Both the position numbers and the translations under genes were made by a program. Below, piece after piece: positions 17,156-25,839 of a DNA stretch of 64,000 nt. Where the stretch lies: NCBI RefSeq assembly GCF_003260015.1, contig NZ_QCXS01000004.1, positions 310,001 through 374,000 of the forward strand, read 5' to 3'. The notes beneath the pieces were generated by a model. The model was not told the origin of the DNA, did no database searches, and was given only the letters and a program-made list of their open reading frames with translations. Source of the DNA: Nakamurella deserti. GTDB taxonomy: Bacteria > Actinomycetota > Actinomycetes > Mycobacteriales > Nakamurellaceae. Numbering within the stretch: the first letter of the stretch is position 1; the number at the start of each line of letters is the position of its first letter.

Positions 17156-18789
17156 CACGCCTGTTGATCGGTCCGGTGCTGCGGCATGTCGGCTTCACCG
17201 ACGCCACGGTGTGGGTGGAGGTCGACGGCCCGTGCGAGGTGGAGATCCTCGGTCACCGGGAGCGCACGTGGAGCGTCGCCGGTCACCACTACGCGCTGGT
17301 CACCGTCACCGATCTGGAGCCCAGCCGCCGGTACCCGTACCAGGTGCGGTTGGACGGCAACCCGGTCTGGCCGTTGCCGGACGATCCGCGGCCGGCCTGC
17401 CGGATCCGGACCCTGGCCGAGGGCGCGGACGTCGACCTGGCCTTCGGATCGTGCCGGTACTCCACCGAGGAGGCCGTCGGCAGCGACCAGCAGTACGACG
17501 ACGACGCGCTCGACTGCTACTCGCGGGACCTCGTCGACGTCGCCGAGGAACGATGGCCCGACGCCCTGCTGATGCTGGGTGACCAGGTGTACGCCGACGA
17601 CACGTCCGAGGCGACGCAACAGCGCATCAGGGCCCGCCGGGATGCCTCGGTCGGCGCGAAGTACGAGGTCGCCGACTTCGAGGAGTACACCTGGCTGTAC
17701 CACGAGTCGTGGAGCGATCCCGATGTCCGGTGGCTGTTCTCGGTCCTGCCCACGTCGATGATCTTCGACGACCACGACGTGCACGACGACTGGAACACCT
17801 CGCACGCCTGGCGGCAGGACATGCAACGGACGTCCTGGTGGCAGGAGCGGGTGGTCGGCGCGCTGTCGTCCTACTGGGTCTACCAGCACCTGGGCAATCT
17901 CTCCCCTCGGGAGCTGGCTCACGACGAGCTCTATCAGGCGGTGCGCCGGTCCGGCGGGGACAACCGGGCGACCCTGGCGGACTTCGCCACGGCCGCCGAC
18001 CGCGAGGCCGACGGCGGCAAGGGCTACCGCTGGTCCTACCGGCGCGATCTGGGCCGGGTCCGGCTCCTCGTGGTCGACTCGCGCTGCGGACGCATCCTGG
18101 CCGACGGGCGCCGGACGATGGTCAGCGACCCGGAGTTCGACTGGATCACCGAGCAGGTCGCCGGGGACTACGACCACCTGTTGATCGGCACGTCGCTCCC
18201 GTGGCTGCTGCCCCGGGCCATGCACGACGTGGAGGCGTGGAACGAGGTGCTCTGCGCAGGCCGGCGCGGCCGCGCGGTCGCCTGGGTCTCCGAGAGACTG
18301 CGCCGCGCCGCGGATCTGGAGCACTGGGCGGCGTTCGGGGACTCCTTCACACGGTTCTCCGGGATGATCCGGGAGGTCGCCCAGGGTGTCCACGCGCCGG
18401 ACGGGAAGGCTCCGGCGACCGTGTGCGTGCTGTCCGGCGACGTGCACCACGCGTACGTGGCGACCGCCCACTTCCCCGAGCCGGTCGACGCGGCGGTCTA
18501 CCAGCTGACCTGCTCGCCCCTGCACAACCACGTGCCGCCGGTGATGAAGATGCTGTTCCGCGGGGCGTGGAGCCGGGTCGCCGAGCGCTCCACCCGGGTC
18601 GTGCTCGGGCTGCTGGCCACGGTGCCCGTCCCGGCGCTGAGCTGGACCCGTGACGCCGGCCCGTTCTTCGGCGACGAGATCGCGGTGCTCCGGCTGTCGG
18701 GCCGCCGCGCCGAGGTCGTGCTGCAGAAGGCGAGTTCGGGGGGTCAGCCGAGCGCCCTGCACCCGGTCGAGCGGATGACGCTGTCCTGA
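17152..18789 (+). CDS. PhoD-like metallophosphatase
   Basis: A 545-residue protein of the PhoD/purple-acid-type phosphatase family. An N-terminal beta domain is followed by the metallophosphatase core with FGSCRYS near residue 100, MLGDQVYADD near 140, IFDDHDVHDDW near 205 and LSGDVHHAYVA near 425. These supply the Asp/His metal ligands. No Tat or Sec signal is seen, unlike secreted PhoD enzymes, so this member may act in the cytoplasm on a phosphoester or phosphodiester. It starts with GTG 17152, overlapping a small hypothetical frame, and faces the convergent monooxygenase gene across 180 bases. Confidence 0.8.
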   Translation: MTRLLIGPVLRHVGFTDATVWVEVDGPCEVEILGHRERTWSVAGHHYALVTVTDLEPSRRYPYQVRLDGNPVWPLPDDPRPACRIRTLAEGADVDLAFGSCRYSTEEAVGSDQQYDDDALDCYSRDLVDVAEERWPDALLMLGDQVYADDTSEATQQRIRARRDASVGAKYEVADFEEYTWLYHESWSDPDVRWLFSVLPTSMIFDDHDVHDDWNTSHAWRQDMQRTSWWQERVVGALSSYWVYQHLGNLSPRELAHDELYQAVRRSGGDNRATLADFATAADREADGGKGYRWSYRRDLGRVRLLVVDSRCGRILADGRRTMVSDPEFDWITEQVAGDYDHLLIGTSLPWLLPRAMHDVEAWNEVLCAGRRGRAVAWVSERLRRAADLEHWAAFGDSFTRFSGMIREVAQGVHAPDGKAPATVCVLSGDVHHAYVATAHFPEPVDAAVYQLTCSPLHNHVPPVMKMLFRGAWSRVAERSTRVVLGLLATVPVPALSWTRDAGPFFGDEIAVLRLSGRRAEVVLQKASSGGQPSALHPVERMTLS

Positions 18790-18970
18790 CCGGCGGGGGC
18801 GCGGCCGTCCGTGAAACCCGTCCCGACACCGAGGGCCCGTCTCCTCGGCCTGTCGTGGGCCGTCGTGTGCCGCGGCGGGGCCGGCGCCGCAGTGGTCCTT
18901 GCGTGACGGCCTGGGGATGCCGAGCGAGGCCATGTCAACGAGATTCGTATTCCCACAGGGAGTTCCGCAG

Positions 18971-20314
18971 TCATTGGTGGGCGCCGGTGATGCGGGGGTC
19001 GGGTCCGTACTGATGGGGGACGCCGAGGTTCGCGCGGAGGGTCGTACCCGGGTAGTCGGTGGGGTAGATGCCACGTTCCTGCAGGATCGGCACGACCTCG
19101 TCGACGAATGCGTCGATGCCGTCCTCGTAGATGTCGGGCGTCATCCAGAAGCCGTCGGCGGCTCCGGCCTCGAACCACTCCTGCAGGTGATCGGCGTGGA
19201 GCTTTCCCGGTCCGACGACCGTGGGGTGGTAATCGATCACCCCGTGCGCGAGGATGTCGCGGGGCGACCACCCCTGGCGGGCCACCGCGAGGGCGTTGGC
19301 CGAACGTGGGTCCCGCGGCGAGGCGTGCGCGGAGGCCAGTTGTGCCGGCGTGAGGGGTTCGTCGTACCGGTCCGGGTCGATGTGGATCCCGAGCACCGCG
19401 CCGAGGTGGGGAAGGCGGGCCTCGATGACGTCGCCCGCGTACCTCAGGCGGCGGTCGAGGCCCTCACGCACGGTCGGTGCGACGGTGGTCATGATGCCCG
19501 GGATGTACCTGACCTCGTTCGGGTCGCGGCCGGCGTCACGCGCGGCCTGGCGCACGAGATCCCGTTGTGCGCGGGCCTCTTCGATCGTCCACACCTCGGC
19601 GATGAAGCCGCTGGCGTAGCGGCCCGCGATCGACAGCAGGTGCGGGCTGGGGCCTCCGGAGGTGAAGACGACCGGCTGTCCCTGGTCTGAAGGCGGGATC
19701 GCCAGTGGGCCACGGGACGCGACGTACTGGCCCTGCAGGTTGATCGGCTGCAGCTTGTCCGGGTCGATGAAGCGGTCCGCTGCCTGGTCCTTGACCCACG
19801 CGTCCTGCTGCCAGCTGCCCCAGAGCGCCTGGACGATCTGGATGGTCTCGTGGGCGCGCTGGTATCGCTCGTCGCGATCGGCGACGGGCCGTCCGTAGTT
19901 GGCGGCGACGGCAGGGTCGCTGGTGGTGACGGCGTTCCAACCGGCGCGGCCGTGGCTCATCACGTCGAGGGCCTTGAACTGGCGTGCGGTGTTGAACGGT
20001 TCCTGGAAGGTCGTCGACCCGGTCGCGACGAACCCGATGTGCGTCGTCTCGCGTGCGACGGCGGCGAGTTGGATCAGCGGGTCCATCAGGTTGCTGGTCG
20101 TCGTGTGCTCGACATCGCCTCGCACCGCGGGGAAGTCGGGGGTGAAGAGGAAGGCGAAGAGGCCGCGCTCGGCGGCCCGGGCGTGGCGCACGGTGGCGTC
20201 GACGTCGGCGTAGGTTCCGGGGTCCACGTGCGGGGCACGCCAGGCGCCGTGCAGGCCGCCGTATCCGTCGATCATCCCCATCCCGAGGATGAGCTTTTTG
20301 TCCGTCGTGGTCAC
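18971..20314 (-). CDS. NtaA/SnaA/DszA-family FMN-dependent monooxygenase
   Basis: A 447-residue luciferase-like monooxygenase of the branch that includes nitrilotriacetate and dibenzothiophene-sulfone monooxygenases. Characteristic features are the early LGMGMIDGYGGLHGAWR segment, EPFNTARQFKALDVMSHGR, GWNAVTT followed by NYGR, and GQPVVFTSGGPSPHLLSIAG. It needs reduced FMN from a separate reductase. The start is GTG 20314, overlapping the stop of the exporter gene by GTGA, so uptake or efflux and oxidation of one compound are linked. Substrates of the family are sulfur- or nitrogen-containing organics. Confidence 0.85.
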   Translation of the reverse strand: MTTTDKKLILGMGMIDGYGGLHGAWRAPHVDPGTYADVDATVRHARAAERGLFAFLFTPDFPAVRGDVEHTTTSNLMDPLIQLAAVARETTHIGFVATGSTTFQEPFNTARQFKALDVMSHGRAGWNAVTTSDPAVAANYGRPVADRDERYQRAHETIQIVQALWGSWQQDAWVKDQAADRFIDPDKLQPINLQGQYVASRGPLAIPPSDQGQPVVFTSGGPSPHLLSIAGRYASGFIAEVWTIEEARAQRDLVRQAARDAGRDPNEVRYIPGIMTTVAPTVREGLDRRLRYAGDVIEARLPHLGAVLGIHIDPDRYDEPLTPAQLASAHASPRDPRSANALAVARQGWSPRDILAHGVIDYHPTVVGPGKLHADHLQEWFEAGAADGFWMTPDIYEDGIDAFVDEVVPILQERGIYPTDYPGTTLRANLGVPHQYGPDPRITGAHQ

Positions 20315-21816
20315 CGAACCGCCTTCTCGGCCAACGCTGTGTCGGTGGGGGTCGCAACGGCGGGGTCCGGTGAGCGGCGGACGAAGAGGACGCCGAGCAG
20401 GATGACCACACCGATGGCGAAGGCGGTCAGGAAGGCGGCGTGCCCAGCGGACGTGGCCTGGTCGGTAGTGAGTGCGCCGGCGTCGCTTGCACCGGAACCG
20501 ATGGTGTACGACGAGATGAACACCGCACCGAAGGCGGCACCGGCGAGCTGCTGGACGGTGGCGAAAGCGGAGGCGCCGTGCGGGTAGAGCTCGGCCGGCA
20601 AGCCGCCCATCGCGCTGGTCGTCAGCGACGCCCACATCGCGGCCTGCGCGCTGGTGAACACCAGCCACGCGAGCATCAGCGTGACCACGCTGGTGTGCTC
20701 GTCAACGCGGCTGAAGAACCACAGGACGGCCAACCAGACGACCGCCGCCGGGATGACCAGCGGGCGCGGTCCGACGCGGTCGTACACCCGGCCACTGGCG
20801 GCCGCCACGATGGAGATGGCCGCCCCGCCCGGGATCAGGAACAAGCCGAGCTGCAGGGTGGTCAGACCGGTGACGTGGGTGAGCACCAGCGGGACGACCA
20901 CCAGCAGACCGATCCCGGTGCCCGCGACGAAGAGCATCACCAGAAGAGGCGCGGTGAATGACCTGGCGAGGAAGATCCGCATGTCCAGGAAAGCGCTGTC
21001 CCGTCGTTGCAGCGGGATCTGGCGCAGGACGAACGCCGCCAAGCCGACCAGCCCCACCGCGATGGGCAGGTACGGCGAGATCGGAGCGTGCCCCGAGGAC
21101 GCCTCGCCGAGCAGAGACAGCCCGTAGACGAGGCCACCGAAACCGACCGCGGACAACAGTAGCGACGGCACGTCCAGTGCCACCTTCTCGGGGGTGGTGG
21201 TGTTACGCAGCTTCCAGGCCCCCAACGCGAGGGCGACGACCGCGATGGGCAGCATCAGGATGAACAGCCAGCGCCAGCTCAGTACCGACAGCACGACTCC
21301 GGACAGCGCCGGACCGACAGCGGGTGCCACGGCCGGGACAGCCGTGGTGATCGCCATCATGCGGCCGCGGCGACCGGCCGGGACCAGCCGCATGGTCGTG
21401 GTCATCAACAGGGGAAGGAATACCGCGGTGCCGGACGCCTGGACGACCCGGCCGGCCACCAGGACACCGAACGTCGGCGCGATCGCGGCGAGTGCTGTGC
21501 CCGCGATGAACAGCGACATCGCGACCAGGTAGATCGTCCGGAGGTGGAATCGCCGCATCACGAAACTGCTGGCCGGGATCAGCACGGCCATGGTCAGCAG
21601 GAAGCCGGTGGTGACCCACTGCCCGGTGCCGGGGGTGACCCGGAAGTCCTCGATCAGCGTGGGAAGCGCCACGCCCAGCAGCAACTCGTTGAGGAAAACG
21701 ATGAACGTCGAGACGATCAGGACCCCGATGACCAGGGCGACGCCCGGGGGGAGTCGGTCGCCGGAGTGGTTGGTGGGTGCTGCTGCGGCGAAGTCGGATG
21801 CCGATGGGGTGCTCAC
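20311..21816 (-). CDS. DHA2-type MFS multidrug exporter
   Basis: A 501-residue membrane protein of the 14-helix EmrB/QacA branch. VTTGFLLTMAVLIPASSFVMRRF in the second helix, GRVVQASGTAVFLPLLMTT with the antiporter motif C region, and the C-terminal helix ending in a charged tail are typical. It is translationally coupled to the flavin monooxygenase behind it. A broken NmrA-like gene lies about 150 bases upstream on the same strand. Likely role: export of a toxic compound or of the monooxygenase product. Confidence 0.8.
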   Translation of the reverse strand: MSTPSASDFAAAAPTNHSGDRLPPGVALVIGVLIVSTFIVFLNELLLGVALPTLIEDFRVTPGTGQWVTTGFLLTMAVLIPASSFVMRRFHLRTIYLVAMSLFIAGTALAAIAPTFGVLVAGRVVQASGTAVFLPLLMTTTMRLVPAGRRGRMMAITTAVPAVAPAVGPALSGVVLSVLSWRWLFILMLPIAVVALALGAWKLRNTTTPEKVALDVPSLLLSAVGFGGLVYGLSLLGEASSGHAPISPYLPIAVGLVGLAAFVLRQIPLQRRDSAFLDMRIFLARSFTAPLLVMLFVAGTGIGLLVVVPLVLTHVTGLTTLQLGLFLIPGGAAISIVAAASGRVYDRVGPRPLVIPAAVVWLAVLWFFSRVDEHTSVVTLMLAWLVFTSAQAAMWASLTTSAMGGLPAELYPHGASAFATVQQLAGAAFGAVFISSYTIGSGASDAGALTTDQATSAGHAAFLTAFAIGVVILLGVLFVRRSPDPAVATPTDTALAEKAVR

Positions 21817-21964
21817 GTTTACTCGCTGTTCTGTGATGTCGACGAAAGATCTGTTGCTGCACAGGACCGAGCTGCGCCACGCGCCACGCGCGTTCTGCCG
21901 GGCCGAGTGCGCGGAACTGGGGTTCAGCCGGCGAGGACGTCACGGTTGCGTGCAGTCCTGTCGG

Positions 21965-22671
21965 CTTGACTCCCGTGACGGCCTCGCTGGCCGCTTCGGT
22001 GCTCAGGTGGTAAGCGGCACCAGCATGGGGTGCGGGCTCGCGCAGGATCTCTGCGGCGACGCGGGCGATGTCGGTGCAGTCCACCCGGCCGACGGGTCCG
22101 TCCCCCAGGTGCCGCAGTACTTCTCGCTGTCCAGCTCCCCCAGGATGGCCTGCATGAACACGTTGGGGCGCAGGTGGGTGTAGCCCAGTCCCGGGGCCTG
22201 GATGTAGGACTCGAGGAGTTGGTGCCAGATCATGTGACCGACGTAGCGCTCCATCGGGCGACCGGGTTGGTGAAAGGTGCCGAGGTGCAGGATGTGCCGA
22301 ATCCCGGCGGCCTCGGCCGAATCGACCAGGTTCTTTCCCTGGGCCAGCATGTCGACCGTGTAGCCCGCGATAAGGAACAGCCAATCGATCCCGTCGAGCG
22401 CCGCGGCGAACCCGTCGTAGTCGTCGAGGTCCAGGTGGACGCTGCGCACTCCCTGCGCCGCGAAGTGCGCGGCCTGCTCGGGCCGCCGCACGGCTGCCCT
22501 GAGCTCGATCGAGGTGTCCTGCCGTACGAGGCCGACGAGCTCGCCGCCGATGCGTCCGGTGGCGCCGGTGACGAGGACGACCGGGAGTCTCGTGAGGTCC
22601 GTGGCGGCGGTGGTCGCAGTGGTGGTGCTGACGACCTCGGATTGCCGGCGAGCAGACGACGGTGACGTCAC
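21965..22671 (-). pseudogene. broken NmrA-like NAD(P)-binding protein gene
   Basis: Starting at GTG 22671 behind AAAGAG, the protein has VVLVTGATGRIGGELV, LDLDDYDGFAAALDG and IRHILHLGTFHQPG, typical of NmrA/SDR-like oxidoreductases that bind NAD(P). The frame runs into unrelated sequence after KYCGTWG. Deleting phase at a run of five C at 22102-22106 restores GPVGRVDCTDIARVAAEILREP and AYHLSTEAA. After that, similarity ends, so the C-terminal substrate domain is also missing. The homopolymer shift could be a sequencing error, but the missing tail supports true decay. Confidence 0.6.
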
Positions 22672-22827
22672 AGCTGGCTCTTTCTGTCGGGCGTTGAAGG
22701 GAAGTGGCGTGCAACAGAGCCGCCGCGCGGGTCCGTCTCGGTCAGCACGACGCACGCAAGGACTCCCGCCGCCTACCGCGGCCGCTGTGGGCCGCCGTCA
22801 ACCGGCTGGTCGCACTGCGGCCAGGAC

Positions 22828-23574
22828 CTACACGTAGAGCAGACGGTTGACCCGCACCAGGAAGTCCTCACCGAGCTCGCTGGTCGGGTCCCCCATCAGT
22901 TCACTGATGACGTTCATCGCCAGATCCCGCCGCCTCGGGGACCGCGCGGCGATAGCCGACTCGAGTGCACGGGGCATTTCGTCTGCGGTGAGATCCGTGC
23001 AGTAAACGGGGGTTCCGGGCTGTTGACGCCACGAGTCGGTGATGGTGCCCGCGTCGAAGCCCTGAAAACCGGTCTGCTCGACCAGCGACATGCCCAGGCC
23101 CCGGTCGTCGTCGTGGTCTGCCGCGACGGGAACCGCGATACGGCCTGACGCGCCACTGGGGGCGGCATAGGCGCCGAAGGACTGCGCCGTGATGGCGTTC
23201 CACGCTTTGACGATGGAGCGGCCGAGCTGTTCCTCGACCCAGCGGCTCTCCACGAGTCCGCCATCGAGGGCTTCGATGTGCCCGTCGCGGGCCGGATAGT
23301 AGTTGGAGGTGTCGATGACGACGGCCTCACCGGGTAGTTGGCCGAGCAGCGGTTTGAGGTCGGGCACCCGGACGAGGGGGACCGAGGTGATCAGGACATC
23401 CACACCCGCTGCAACCTGATCCGCGCGCACAGCCTCAGCGCCGCTGGCCAGAACCTCAGCAGATATGGTCTCCGGCCCGCGAGAATTCGCGATCTTGACC
23501 TGGTGCCCGTGAGCGCTCAGTCGATCAGCGAGCACGCTGCCGATGCTGCCAGCTCCCATGATGCCGATTTTCAT
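22828..23574 (-). CDS. F420-dependent NADP reductase-like oxidoreductase
   Basis: A 248-residue Rossmann-fold protein with the N-terminal dinucleotide turn MGAGSIGSVLADRL and the family segments VVIDTSNYYP and VKAWNAITAQ. Such proteins are often annotated as NADPH-dependent F420 reductases, though many bind other partners. The start at 23574 follows GGAGG. A -35/-10 promoter with a repeated operator lies about 200 bases upstream, downstream of the TetR gene on the same strand, so it is probably the TetR target. Reductive detoxification is a reasonable guess. Confidence 0.75.
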   Translation of the reverse strand: MKIGIMGAGSIGSVLADRLSAHGHQVKIANSRGPETISAEVLASGAEAVRADQVAAGVDVLITSVPLVRVPDLKPLLGQLPGEAVVIDTSNYYPARDGHIEALDGGLVESRWVEEQLGRSIVKAWNAITAQSFGAYAAPSGASGRIAVPVAADHDDDRGLGMSLVEQTGFQGFDAGTITDSWRQQPGTPVYCTDLTADEMPRALESAIAARSPRRRDLAMNVISELMGDPTSELGEDFLVRVNRLLYV

Positions 23575-23999
23575 GCCTGTCCTCCGGGTGGTGTGTGCTG
23601 AGTCGTCGTCTGTCCGGTGCTCCGCCGCATCCGGGGGCGGAGACGGGCCGCGGGCATGCTGCCCGGTCACCGCCCGACGTGCGCGAAGAATGGGCGACGA
23701 TGAGCGGCAAGCAGCGCTCGCAACTCCCGGCGCGTCAACGAACCGAGCGAAACGGAGTCGGTGTCCGCTCCATCCAGGACGATACGGAGGCGGTGTCCGC
23801 CTGTCAATGAGGGCGTGACGACCGTGGCCGCGGTCATACCACGGCGACCGGCAGGAGAACCTGAAGGCGTACATCGACCGTGTGGCCATCACGCCGGTGC
23901 CTGCGGAAGAGACGCCCGGCGCCACCGCCGACACGAGGTGCCGCGCTGGATTCCTGCCAACGCTTGGTCGGAGGCGACCAACGCCGACAGGCGCCCGGG
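23575..23999. other. intergenic region with promoter and repeated operator
   Basis: No coding frame with a domain or ribosome binding site was found in these 425 bases. The only clear signals are the promoter and the pair of direct repeats annotated at 23753-23807. Confidence 0.55.
23753..23807 (-). promoter_or_regulatory. promoter with two 16-base direct repeats (probable TetR operator)
   Basis: On the minus strand TTGACA (23802-23807) is followed after 17 bases by TATCGT (23779-23784), a good vegetative-type promoter for the F420-reductase-like gene. The spacer contains GCGGACACCGCCTCCG (23785-23800), repeated with one change at 23753-23768, 32 bases away or about three helical turns. The spacer copy also includes a perfect palindrome AGGCGG-TGT-CCGCCT at 23788-23802. 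A regulator on these sites would block the promoter; the neighbouring TetR is the natural candidate. Confidence 0.6.
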
Positions 24000-24614
24000 T
24001 CAGGACGCGGGAAAGGCACTCCGAAGTGCGGACGGCATTAGCCAACCCTCTCTCGCGATCGCGCGAAGGGACTGCGTGGATCCCTCGTCCGCCAGTTGCG
24101 CATCACTGATCCACGCGGAAGCCAGCACGCTGAGGACGAGGTCCCGGTCGCGCACCCACGGGCGGGCGTACCCGGCCGCCTGGGCATCGGCCAGGAAATG
24201 CCCGGTGATCTCGATGAGTGACTCGCACGCGACTGCGAGTGGAGAGGTGGTCTCGAGGAGGGCTTCTCGCAGGGGGCCGGGCAGGCCGTCGAAGACCGTC
24301 ACATAGTCACCCAACGCGGTCAACCACAGCTCCAGTGCCGCGAGGGGGTCACCGCACTGGGCCTCGATTTCGGCCCGGCGGGCGTCCAATTCCTCCCAGC
24401 GGGCCAGAAGGAGCGCCGCGAGCAGCGACTCCCGTGTCGGGAAGTGGCGGTACAAGGTGCCCGGCCCAAGACCGGCCCGCTTGGCGATGTCCTGCATTGC
24501 TCCGCTCACGCCCTGCTCGGCGAAGAACTCCTCGGCCACGTCCAGGATGTGCAGCCGGTTGCGCGTCGCGTCAGCACGCGGCTTCGGCGGCGTCGCCTCC
24601 AGGTGTGTCTCCAT
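24000..24614 (-). CDS. TetR-family regulator
   Basis: A 204-residue TetR repressor. The N-terminal helix-turn-helix spans about residues 18-62 (HILDVAEEFFAEQGV through QDIAKRAGLGPGTLYRHFPTRESLL), followed by an all-helical ligand domain with no closer assignment. The start at 24614 has GGAGGAGG upstream. An inverted repeat CCTCC-N9-GGAGG at 24622-24640 spans this ribosome binding site. The F420-reductase-like gene follows on the same strand with an operator-bearing promoter between them. Confidence 0.8.
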   Translation of the reverse strand: METHLEATPPKPRADATRNRLHILDVAEEFFAEQGVSGAMQDIAKRAGLGPGTLYRHFPTRESLLAALLLARWEELDARRAEIEAQCGDPLAALELWLTALGDYVTVFDGLPGPLREALLETTSPLAVACESLIEITGHFLADAQAAGYARPWVRDRDLVLSVLASAWISDAQLADEGSTQSLRAIAREGWLMPSALRSAFPAS

Positions 24615-25104
24615 ACGACCTCCTCCATCAGAAACGGAGGATACTTCCACATGCTCCGCACCGCCAAGGGTGAACGGTCGATTCGGGTGACGCGGACAGG
24701 CACCGAATGCGGCTATGCCGGCCATCGGTCGCGACCCCCGTATGGATCGCCGCACCGCGACTGCGGCAGTGTCCGTCGCACGGATCGCCTCCACACCACG
24801 GGGTGCACCGGGCGGTGGTCGCTGTCAACAAGGGTCGGCAGGAGGCCGGTCGGGTTCGATGCTGATGCACCCGCGCCGTCGGCGCCGTGGGATGGCGCTT
24901 CGTACCCGCCTGGAATGGCATGGCACGGCTCAGGCAGGCTCACCTCGCGCTGAGCATCGACCAGCTCAAGGTTCCATTGTCCGGAGCCTTGGCGTCGGGG
25001 TCCGTTGCAGTGGCACAGCGGCGATCTCGTGGAGGCGCCGACGCCGCGCGGACGACTCACCCGGCCCGGTGCGTGGCGCACTCGCCGCGCCGACTGTCGT
25101 CCCC
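24615..25104. other. no gene recognised
   Basis: About 490 bases between the end of the XRE-cupin gene and the TetR start. Frames on both strands give mixed-codon, domain-free translations. The only structure seen is the inverted repeat CCTCC-N9-GGAGG at 24622-24640 at the TetR ribosome binding site. Confidence 0.5.
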
Positions 25105-25839
25105 TCAGACCGGCCCGTGCACGAACCACACCCCGAGCATCCGCTCGGTTCCGGGGTTGCGCAGCGTGTGCGGGATGGTCGAGTCGAAGCCCAGCGACTC
25201 ACCGGCCTGCAAGGTGAACACCTCGTGGCCGATGGTCACCTCGAGCACCCCGCTCACCACGTAGCCGTACTCGTAGCCAGGATGGCAGGAGACCTCACCG
25301 ATGTCGGACGACGACGCCCCGGGCTCGTAGACGATCTGCATGAACGCCACCTCGCGTTCCGGCGTCGCCGCCAGCCGCTCCCAGATGACGCCGGCGGCCA
25401 TGTCCAGCCGGGACCGGTGGCTGGGGTGCACGATCGACACCCGGTTCGCGTACTCCGACGGCCGCCACACCGCGGCGGGATCGGCCGTCGGCGACAACGG
25501 GGCCCCGCCGGTCCCCTCCGACGCACGGTCGGACCGCTCCGGGAGCCCGTGCAACCCGTCGACCAGCGCGGTGCGCACCACGTCCGCGGCCGCCACGCCC
25601 TCGTCGAACAGGTCGTCGACCGAGACGTGCAGGGACTGCGAGAACGCGTACAGCGTGGACACCGACGGTTGGGACTTGCCGTTCTCGATCTGCGACACGA
25701 ACGACGGCGACACGTTCACCTGCCGCGCCAGCTCCCGCACGGTGAGCCCCGACCGCAACCGGAAGTCGCGGAGCCGCGGGCCCAGGGAGGCCGCTCGGGG
25801 ATCCACCTGGACCCCACCCGGCTCCGCGGCCGGCCTCAC
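25105..25839 (-). CDS. XRE-type helix-turn-helix regulator with C-terminal cupin
   Basis: A 244-residue regulator. An XRE helix-turn-helix occupies about residues 17-72 (RDFRLRSGLTVRELARQVNV, SQIENGKSQPSVSTLYAFSQ) and a cupin sensor lies at about 165-240 (YEPGASSSD, YEYGYVVSGVLEV, TIPHTLRNPG). Proteins of this layout sense a small molecule through the cupin and usually repress transport or catabolic genes. The start is GTG 25839 within a GTGA overlap with the ATPase-permease fusion gene, so the regulator is the last, translationally coupled gene of the transporter operon. Confidence 0.85.
   Translation of the reverse strand: MRPAAEPGGVQVDPRAASLGPRLRDFRLRSGLTVRELARQVNVSPSFVSQIENGKSQPSVSTLYAFSQSLHVSVDDLFDEGVAAADVVRTALVDGLHGLPERSDRASEGTGGAPLSPTADPAAVWRPSEYANRVSIVHPSHRSRLDMAAGVIWERLAATPEREVAFMQIVYEPGASSSDIGEVSCHPGYEYGYVVSGVLEVTIGHEVFTLQAGESLGFDSTIPHTLRNPGTERMLGVWFVHGPV

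Noticed and set aside
18872-18890. GCGGCG-N7-CGCCGC inverted repeat considered as a terminator
   Set aside because: Only six pairs with a GC-rich loop and no U-tract; such short repeats are expected by chance at this base composition.
16885-19074. Minus-strand frame of about 730 codons opposite the PhoD-like gene
   Set aside because: Antisense of a well-supported phosphatase gene; no start signal or domain in the translation.
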